A stretch of 13,345 bases of DNA from Accumulibacter sp031732795. Its GTDB lineage: Bacteria; Pseudomonadota; Gammaproteobacteria; Burkholderiales; Rhodocyclaceae. This document shows positions 7,578 to 13,345 of the stretch, piece by piece; position 1 is the stretch's first letter, and each line of letters begins with the position of its first letter. The translations under genes and the position numbers were made by a program. Under the pieces are notes generated by a model. The model made no database searches. It worked only from the letters and a program-made list of their open reading frames with translations, and was not told where the DNA came from. The DNA is taken from positions 1 to 13,345 of the forward strand of contig JAVMKC010000096.1 in assembly GCA_031732795.1 (NCBI GenBank), read 5' to 3'.

Positions 7578-8096
7578 ATGAATCCTCGTCGTCTGCCACC
7601 GTGGTTGCGCCGGCTTCTCGAGCACAGCGTCGATCATCGTTATTACCCGGCGGTAGTGGCTTTCATCGCCTTCGGCGCGACCCTGACGTTCGCCTTTCCT
7701 TTCGTCGCGGTGCTGATCCCTGCCGTGCTGCTCTCGCCGCGCCGCTGGAAGTCGCTCGGCGTGTTGACCGGTATCGCCAGCGGTCTCGGCGCGGCGGCTC
7801 TGGTCACCGTCTTCCAGTACCTGGGCTCGGAAGTGGTCATTGCACGCTATCCGGAACTGGTTCAGTCATCGGCCTGGCAAACGGCCGCCGAGTGGCTGCA
7901 GCGCTGGGGACTGATGGCGATGATGATCATTGCCGGCTCACCCCTGCCGCAAACGCCAGCCTTGCTCTTCTGTGCGCTGGCCGAGCTATCGACGCCGGGA
8001 ATCATGCTCGCCGTCGGTTTCGGCAAGACAGCCAAATACCTGGCCCTGGCCTGGGCGACAGCCCGCTATCCGTCACGGTTCATCGACTACCGATGA
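7578..8096 (+). CDS. Small VTT/SNARE-associated-like membrane protein
   Basis: This is a 172-residue integral membrane protein with a basic N-terminus (MNPRRLPPWLRRLLEHSVDH). Hydrophobic segments lie at about residues 23-55 (probably two helices), 60-84 and 107-160. The stretch IIAGSPLPQTPALLFCALAE followed by VGFGKTAKYLALAWATARYP resembles the re-entrant, glycine/proline-rich core of VTT (DedA/SNARE-associated) proteins. Some members of that superfamily move lipids or polyprenyl carriers, but the function of this short version cannot be told from the sequence. The start is an ATG with only a weak purine-rich stretch (CGGACGG) upstream. Confidence 0.7.
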   Translation: MNPRRLPPWLRRLLEHSVDHRYYPAVVAFIAFGATLTFAFPFVAVLIPAVLLSPRRWKSLGVLTGIASGLGAAALVTVFQYLGSEVVIARYPELVQSSAWQTAAEWLQRWGLMAMMIIAGSPLPQTPALLFCALAELSTPGIMLAVGFGKTAKYLALAWATARYPSRFIDYR

Positions 8097-8109
8097 CCAA
8101 GCGCATGAG

Positions 8110-8205
8110 ATGATTTCGGCGCCAATGCTCTGGCAACGACGGCAAGCGATTGATTATCTGCAGCGCCGGCTGGCCGACCGCCTGCTGGCACAGGAGCGCC
8201 AATGA
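8110..8205 (+). CDS. Possible 31-residue small protein upstream of CWC gene
   Basis: A short frame, MISAPMLWQRRQAIDYLQRR followed by 11 more residues ending AQERQ, starts 13 bp after the membrane-protein stop and ends in an ATGA overlap with the CWC gene. The product would be one amphipathic, basic helix with no recognised domain. The arrangement suggests translational coupling to the next gene, but there is no clear ribosome-binding site and the frame could be chance. The strong AGGAG that serves the CWC gene lies inside it. Confidence 0.3.
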   Translation: MISAPMLWQRRQAIDYLQRRLADRLLAQERQ

Positions 8206-8441
8206 ACGACTCTCGACAGTCGGCCGCGGAGCCGACACCCGCCCAAGCTACTCAGACCGCCTGCGCGGCCTGTGGCACAGCTTTTGTCTGCGGCGCGGTC
8301 GCCGGACTGGCCACATGCTGGTGCGTAACGATGCCGACGATGCCGGCCACCGACCTTGATGTCGACCGGGGCTGCTACTGCCCAGCGTGTTTGCAGCAAC
8401 GGCTCAGCGTGGCGAAAGAAGCGTCCGCTCCGCCAACATGA
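8202..8441 (+). CDS. Cysteine-rich CWC family protein
   Basis: The 79-residue protein has eight cysteines in the pattern of the bacterial Cysteine-rich CWC family: Cys21 and Cys24 in CAACG, Cys30, the name-giving Cys39-Trp-Cys41, and Cys58, Cys60 and Cys63 in GCYCPACL. The arrangement suggests metal, probably zinc, binding; the family has no assigned function. An AGGAG at 8192-8196 lies five bases before the ATG at 8202, which fixes the start. The 3' end overlaps the convergently transcribed nudB by 38 bp (8404-8441). Confidence 0.82.
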   Translation: MNDSRQSAAEPTPAQATQTACAACGTAFVCGAVAGLATCWCVTMPTMPATDLDVDRGCYCPACLQQRLSVAKEASAPPT

Positions 8442-8859
8442 GAATCGCGTCGCGGTTGCTCCAGGAAAAGCAGCACGCCGCTGCTTCCCGCCACGGCAAC
8501 CAGCAATAGGCTCGGTGTTCGCTCGGCGCCAGGGTCACCGACGGCGGCTGTGGCAGGCACAGCGAGAAAACGTGCTCGATGTTGTGCGTCACGCCGGGAG
8601 CGTAGCGCTGACGCCATTCGGCGAAAATTTCGTAGCGGTTGGTGAATTGCCAGTCGAACAACTGGTCGTCATCGACGACGATACCGGTTTCCTCGCCGAC
8701 CTCACGGATCGCGGTGTGCCGTAAATCCTCATCCGTTTCCTGACTGCCGGTTACCGATTGCCAGTACCCCGGATGCGCGGCACGTTCGAGCAGCAGGATC
8801 TGCAGGTCAGGCGTATGGATGACGACCAGCACCGACACCGGTCGCTTATAAACAGTCAT
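8404..8859 (-). CDS. nudB: Dihydroneopterin triphosphate diphosphatase (NudB)
   Basis: NudB is a Nudix hydrolase that removes pyrophosphate from dihydroneopterin triphosphate in folate biosynthesis; older annotations call it dATP pyrophosphohydrolase. The Nudix box is complete at residues 38-60 (GSQETDEDLRHTAIREVGEE plus TGI), with Glu44, Arg52, Glu53, Glu56 and Glu57 in place for metal binding. The N-terminal KRPVSVLVVIHTP and the later THNIEHVFSLCLP and YCWLPWREAA are NudB-like. The length, 151 residues, is close to E. coli NudB (150). The ATG at 8857-8859 overlaps the barstar stop as ATGA, so translation is probably coupled. nudB commonly follows aspS in proteobacteria; here two genes are inserted between them. 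Confidence 0.9.
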   Translation of the reverse strand: MTVYKRPVSVLVVIHTPDLQILLLERAAHPGYWQSVTGSQETDEDLRHTAIREVGEETGIVVDDDQLFDWQFTNRYEIFAEWRQRYAPGVTHNIEHVFSLCLPQPPSVTLAPSEHRAYCWLPWREAAACCFSWSNRDAILMLAERTLLSPR

Positions 8860-9299
8860 GCCAGCGTCGGCAGCCGCGCCAGACCATCCGGACGCAAATC
8901 GTAAAAGACCCAGAACGGGCAGTCCGTCTCCCGCCACTCGTCGATGGCCAGTTCGAAAACCTGGTTGAGCCGGCGGAAATCGTTGATATTCTCAGCGTGG
9001 AACGGCTCGGCGCGGGTAATGATCAACACGTAACCCGCCGCTTCGCACCACGACAGATCGGTCAGGCAATCCTTGAACGCATCGAGGTTTCGACCGTACC
9101 AATCCGGGAAATCAAGCACTTGATCGAGTTGGTCCAGCACGACGTCGAGACGGGTGGCATCGGCGAAATCGACTTCGAAACAGGCAAAGCCGAGAGCGGC
9201 GGCAGCCGTTTTGACCACCGCTTGTCCGCTGTCCGGCAGATGGTAGATACCGGCCTGCCGGGATTGTTTCAACAGGGCTTGCAAGGGCTTGCTGTGCAT
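8856..9299 (-). CDS. Barstar-family ribonuclease inhibitor
   Basis: This 147-residue cytoplasmic protein contains a barstar fold. The signature FPDWYGRNLDAFKDCLTDLS (residues 64-83) aligns with the RNase-binding helix of Bacillus barstar, with Asp73 and Asp77 corresponding to Asp35 and Asp39, which plug the RNase active site. The protein is longer than the 90-residue Bacillus barstar because of an N-terminal extension (GIYHLPDSGQAVVKTAAAAL precedes the core) and a longer C-terminus (WRETDCPFWVFYDLRPDG); many proteobacterial barstar relatives share this shape. The gene starts two bases after the stop of the predicted RNase gene and overlaps nudB by ATGA. Its presumed role is to neutralise the neighbouring RNase inside the cell before export. 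Confidence 0.9.
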   Translation of the reverse strand: MHSKPLQALLKQSRQAGIYHLPDSGQAVVKTAAAALGFACFEVDFADATRLDVVLDQLDQVLDFPDWYGRNLDAFKDCLTDLSWCEAAGYVLIITRAEPFHAENINDFRRLNQVFELAIDEWRETDCPFWVFYDLRPDGLARLPTLA

Positions 9300-9301
9300 G
9301 G

Positions 9302-9745
9302 CTATTCGTGAATCCGGCGGAAACTGCGGTAGTGATCGTCGGAGTAGTAATACTCGCCCGAGGTGGCGACATCACCGCCCTGCCCTTCGCCGGCAACCAG
9401 CCGGCGGGCGCCGCGATCCCTGGCGCCCGGCGTCGGCACGGTGTACTCACGGTAATAGCCGCGTCGTTTCACCGGCAGGCGTTTTTCGAAATTGCCGAAA
9501 ACGACGCCGTCCTTGCGCGGATACGGAAACGGCCCGCCGCGCTGGATCAAGCGCAGCGTATGCCGTGCTTCGGGAGGCAGCTCGGCCAAACTGACCGTCG
9601 GCACCTCATCGGCGGAAAACCAGCGCAGAAAATCGCGCGCCATCGCCGGCGGCGTCGCCAGCACCAGCAAGGCGGTCAACAACGCCGGCAGCAGCCGGCG
9701 GAGGCTCCACCAAAACCGCCCAAACCGCTGAATCCCGCTGCTCAT
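9302..9745 (-). CDS. Secreted guanyl-type ribonuclease (barnase/RNase Sa family)
   Basis: The 147-residue precursor has a signal peptide (basic SLRR, hydrophobic LLPALLTALLVLATPP, cleavage probably after AMA at residue 36). The mature part has the microbial ribonuclease (N1/T1, barnase-like) fold. IQRGGPFPYPRKDGVVFGNF is followed by the active-site strand YYREYTVPTPGARDRGARRL and then YYSDDHYRSFRRI. By alignment with Streptomyces RNase Sa, the general base is Glu100 (Glu54), the phosphate-binding residues are Arg111 and Arg115 (Arg65 and Arg69), and the general acid is His138 (His85). All are present, so the enzyme should be active. It would cut RNA after guanosine. It starts four bases after the aspS stop and is followed two bases later by the barstar gene. 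Confidence 0.92.
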   Translation of the reverse strand: MSSGIQRFGRFWWSLRRLLPALLTALLVLATPPAMARDFLRWFSADEVPTVSLAELPPEARHTLRLIQRGGPFPYPRKDGVVFGNFEKRLPVKRRGYYREYTVPTPGARDRGARRLVAGEGQGGDVATSGEYYYSDDHYRSFRRIHE

Positions 9746-9749
9746 CGGC

Positions 9750-11555
<1,806 letters not shown>

Positions 11556-11600
11556 GACAGATCCTGGCTGTTTCTGGTTAGACGGGCGGACTCGATGCTC

Positions 11601-12236
11601 TCAAGTACCGGCGGTCCCGGCCGTCGCCCGCGTGGGAGCCGGCGTTCCAGCAGGTGGAACGACTCCCATTGAAATCACATACTTGAGCGCGTTGTCGACG
11701 CTCATTTCCAATTCGATGGCCTCGGCTTTCGGAACGATCAGAAAGAAGCCCGAGGTCGGATTCGGCGTCGTCGGCACATAGACGCTGATATGCTCGCCCG
11801 CCAGATGCGCCGCCACTTCGCCACCCGGCTTGCCGGTCAGAAAAGCGATGGTCCAGGCGCCACGCCGCGGATATTCGACCAGCACCGCCTTGCGAAAAGC
11901 ATTGCCCGACGAAGAGAACAGCGTATCGGAGACCTGTTTGACGCTGTTGTAGATCGAGCTGACCACCGGAATCCGCGCCAGCAACCGTTCCCACCACCGC
12001 ACCAGACGCTGACCGATGAAATTGGTCGCCAGCAGCCCGGTCAGCCAGATGATCAGCAGGGTCAGCACCGCGCCGACCCCGGGGACGTCGAAACCGAACA
12101 GTTGGCGCGGATGCAGCGCATCGGGCAGCCACTGCAAGGAACCGTCCATGGCGCCGATGATCGACATCAGCACCCAAGCGGTGATCGCCAACGGCACCCA
12201 GATCAGCAGCCCGGTGATGAAATGACGTTTGATCAC
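11601..12236 (-). CDS. DUF502 family membrane protein
   Basis: This inner-membrane protein of 211 residues has two hydrophobic segments: FITGLLIWVPLAITAWVLMS near the N-terminus and VLTLLIIWLTGLLATNFIG at about 55-75. They are followed by the conserved soluble part typical of DUF502: IPVVSSIYNSVKQVSDTLFS, VLVEYPRRGAWTIAFLTG and VYVPTTPNPTSGFFLIVPK. The family has no established biochemical role. The GTG at 12234-12236 overlaps the FmdB stop as GTGA and gives MIKRHFITGLL, the usual DUF502 beginning; another GTG at 12278 would overlap FmdB more deeply. The C-terminal tail (PPAGTPAPTRATAGTAGT) is low-complexity. It is the second gene of the fmdB-DUF502-aspS group. Confidence 0.9.
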   Translation of the reverse strand: MIKRHFITGLLIWVPLAITAWVLMSIIGAMDGSLQWLPDALHPRQLFGFDVPGVGAVLTLLIIWLTGLLATNFIGQRLVRWWERLLARIPVVSSIYNSVKQVSDTLFSSSGNAFRKAVLVEYPRRGAWTIAFLTGKPGGEVAAHLAGEHISVYVPTTPNPTSGFFLIVPKAEAIELEMSVDNALKYVISMGVVPPAGTPAPTRATAGTAGT

Positions 12237-12535
12237 TTGGCGCCGCAGGCCGCCGCCACCTCGGGTGCGCAAGGACACGCCGGCGCCACCGCGTCGCCTT
12301 TGTCCGCCGGCGCGTCAGCGGTGGCCGGCTTGTCCTGTTTGGCCGGCTTGCCGGAATTTTTGAAATCAGTGGCGTACCAACCATTGCCCTTCAACTGAAA
12401 ACCGGCTGCGGTAACCTGCTTGCTGTAGGTCGCCTGCCCGCAATCAGGGCAGACACGCAGTACCGGATCGCTCATTTTCTGCAAATGTTCCTTTTCAAAA
12501 CCACAGGAATCGCATCGATAAAAATAGATCGGCAT
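12233..12535 (-). CDS. FmdB/CxxC_CxxC_SSSS family zinc-ribbon protein
   Basis: The 100-residue product begins MPIYFYRCDSCGFEKEHLQK and has two CxxC pairs (Cys8/Cys11 and Cys29/Cys32, the latter in CPDCG) that form the FmdB-type zinc ribbon, followed by YSKQVTAAGFQLKGNGWY and ATDFKN. Members are called putative regulatory proteins, but the function is not established. The C-terminal 40 residues are a low-complexity Lys/Ala/Pro tail ending in a second cysteine cluster (CPCAPEVAAACGAK). The ATG at 12533-12535 has GAAGG upstream on the minus strand. It is the first gene of the aspS operon and lies about 27 bp downstream of the inferred transcription start. Confidence 0.93.
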   Translation of the reverse strand: MPIYFYRCDSCGFEKEHLQKMSDPVLRVCPDCGQATYSKQVTAAGFQLKGNGWYATDFKNSGKPAKQDKPATADAPADKGDAVAPACPCAPEVAAACGAK

Positions 12536-12568
12536 GGCTAACCTTCGGAAAGTCCAGCAAAATTGTTG

Positions 12569-12596
12569 ATTATACCGGAAGGCGACGGGCGGTCGA
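12569..12596 (-). promoter_or_regulatory. Sigma-70-type promoter of the fmdB-aspS-nudB operon
   Basis: On the minus strand a perfect -10 box TATAAT (plus strand 12569-12574) is preceded after 16 bp by TCGACC (plus strand 12591-12596), a 4-of-6 match to TTGACA. Transcription would begin near 12562 and leave a leader of about 27 nt containing the fmdB ribosome-binding site. It is the best promoter match I found in the window. Confidence 0.65.
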
Positions 12597-12734
12597 GATG
12601 CTGGATGACAAACAAGCGGTCTGGCCGGCCGTCGGTGCAGCTTTTTTGCAATTGACAGACCGCGGTCGGCAAGCCAAGCGCCGCAACGGCAGCTATTTGT
12701 TCTCGCTCGGCGCCGTCCGCAAGATCTGCAACAA

Positions 12735-12749
12735 TTTCTGTCCGGCACG
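12735..12749. repeat. 15-bp direct repeat, copy 1
   Basis: TTTCTGTCCGGCACG occurs here and again at 13061-13075. Both copies are followed by GGCAAG and then a GGC...CTTTTT(T)...CCG block, so the similarity extends loosely for about 45 bp. The two copies flank the 140-bp element. Confidence 0.5.
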
Positions 12750-12789
12750 TCCGTTCGCTGGCAAGGCGAGGCGCTTTTTTCCGGCTTGG

Positions 12790-12929
12790 CCTGGTTCCCA
12801 AGGCCCACCTTGGGAACCTCATCCTTCGAGGCTCCGGCTTCCAGCTTTTCCCTTGCGCGGCGGATTGGGTGAGAAAAAGGAAGCTGGAGCTTCCAGTCAG
12901 GGTTCCCAAGGTGGACCTTGGGAACCAGG
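12790..12929. repeat. 140-bp MITE-like inverted-repeat element
   Basis: The ends are 29-bp inverted repeats (12790-12818 and 12901-12929) that match at 28 of 29 positions. Each end is itself a hairpin: GGTTCCCAAGG (12793-12803 and 12901-12911) pairs with CCTTGGGAACC (12808-12818 and 12916-12926) across a 4-base loop. The interior continues as a weaker inverted repeat: AGGCTCCGGCTTCC near 12830 against GGAAGCTGGAGCTTCC at about 12879-12894. The element has no coding capacity and no obvious target-site duplication. It resembles REP/MITE-type elements mobilised in trans; transcribed, it could form a strong cruciform or RNA hairpin. Confidence 0.8.
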
Positions 12930-13060
12930 AAAATATCAGCAGGCACGCCGTCGAGAAGAACGTGGTCGGCGGTATCGGCGGACAGAGGCTACGTGGAAAA
13001 ACTCCGGCTCTGCTTCTGGCCAGCGCGGTGTTTCAAGCCATCATCGCGCGGCCGTCACCG

Positions 13061-13075
13061 TTTCTGTCCGGCACG
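13061..13075. repeat. 15-bp direct repeat, copy 2
   Basis: This is an exact second copy of TTTCTGTCCGGCACG, followed by GGTGGGCAAGCGGCTTTTTC, which resembles the sequence after copy 1. Confidence 0.5.
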
Positions 13076-13178
13076 CGGTGGGCAAGCGGCTTTTTCTCCG
13101 CCGAAATCATTGCCTTGATTTGGCGCCGATGATCAGCGATCAGATTTGTTCGACCGTGGACACCCCCGCCAGCGTCGC

Positions 13179-13345
13179 TCAGCCATAACGCCCTTCGATG
13201 TAGTCGGCGGTCTCCTGGTGCACCGGCGTGACGAACATCTCTTCGGTCCGGCCATGCTCGACGACCCGGCCCATCAACATGAAGACGCATTCCTCGCTGG
13301 CGCGCCGCGCCTGCGCCATGTTGTGGGTGACGATCAGGATGGTGT
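13179..13345 (-). CDS. pstB: Phosphate ABC transporter ATP-binding protein PstB, C-terminal part
   Basis: The last 55 codons of a minus-strand gene enter from the right edge; the 5' part lies outside the window. The frame reads TILIVTHNMAQARRASEECV, then FMLMGRVVEHGRTEEMFV, then TADYIEGRYG and TGA at 13179-13181. THNMAQA contains the switch (H-loop) histidine of ABC ATPases, and the VVEHG...TEEMF...DYI.GRYG ending is characteristic of PstB, the ATPase that powers PstSCA phosphate uptake. In Pst operons phoU usually follows pstB; here no gene follows for 640 bp. Confidence 0.88.
   Translation of the reverse strand, partial: TILIVTHNMAQARRASEECVFMLMGRVVEHGRTEEMFVTPVHQETADYIEGRYG

Larger units (their letters stand above)
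12536..13178. other. Non-coding interval between pstB and fmdB
   Basis: The 643 bp contain the fmdB promoter at the left, the 140-bp inverted-repeat element at 12790-12929 and a 15-bp direct repeat (12735-12749 and 13061-13075). Open frames occur on both strands, but none has a recognisable domain or start signal, and frames crossing the element merely translate its palindromes. No clear pstB terminator was seen. Confidence 0.6.

Noticed and set aside
7601..8113. Second plus-strand frame (170 codons) overlapping the VTT-like gene
   Set aside because: It is a shadow frame: Arg/Gly/Ala-rich with no membrane pattern, while the 7578 frame has clear hydrophobic helices.
12538..12946. Minus-strand frames upstream of fmdB, including an extended fmdB frame
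   Set aside because: The extension crosses the inferred promoter and the inverted-repeat element; the standard FmdB start MPIYFYRC at 12535 has its own ribosome-binding site.
13129..13145. TGATCAGCGATCA palindrome downstream of pstB as a terminator
   Set aside because: The stem is five bases and lacks a U-tract; it is too weak to call.
12598..13188. Plus-strand open frame (196 codons) in the pstB-fmdB interval
   Set aside because: It runs through both palindromic ends of the 140-bp element, has no ribosome-binding site and no recognisable domain.

Overview
The window comes from the chromosome of a GC-rich Gram-negative proteobacterium, most likely a betaproteobacterium. That placement is inferred from protein similarity (PssA, PrpC/PrpD, AspRS and NudB resemble beta/gammaproteobacterial versions) and from the gene order fmdB-DUF502-aspS-nudB. 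No rRNA, tRNA, CRISPR array or phage module was seen.

Layout. (1) 1-1810 is a graveyard of insertion sequences. A decayed IS3-family element (minus strand) has a stop codon in orfA and about five frameshifts in orfB. It ends at about 1296 against the 3' fragment of a second, ISNCY-like transposase gene (plus strand), which is itself frameshifted. (2) 1981-7430 is a minus-strand series of housekeeping genes, read from right to left: a DUF4197 exported protein, a small RlpA-like double-psi barrel protein, prpC (2-methylcitrate synthase), prpD (2-methylcitrate dehydratase) and pssA (phosphatidylserine synthase). PrpC and PrpD are two consecutive steps of the methylcitrate route for propionyl-CoA; prpB and acnD/prpF are not in the window. 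(3) 7578-8441 on the plus strand holds a small VTT-like membrane protein, a doubtful 31-codon ORF and a cysteine-rich CWC protein. (4) 8404-12535 on the minus strand is a compact operon, in transcription order: FmdB-type zinc ribbon, DUF502 membrane protein, aspS, a secreted guanyl-type ribonuclease (barnase/RNase Sa fold), its barstar-type inhibitor, and nudB (folate-pathway Nudix hydrolase). A TATAAT-type promoter lies just upstream of fmdB. (5) 12536-13178 is non-coding and contains a 140-bp inverted-repeat element with 29-bp ends that match at 28 of 29 positions. (6) The right edge holds the last 55 codons of pstB (phosphate ABC transporter ATPase).

The most notable items are the RNase/barstar pair set with almost no spacing between aspS and nudB, and the MITE-like palindromic element upstream of that operon. 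Most of the window is otherwise conserved core-genome content; I did not see an obviously new multi-gene system.
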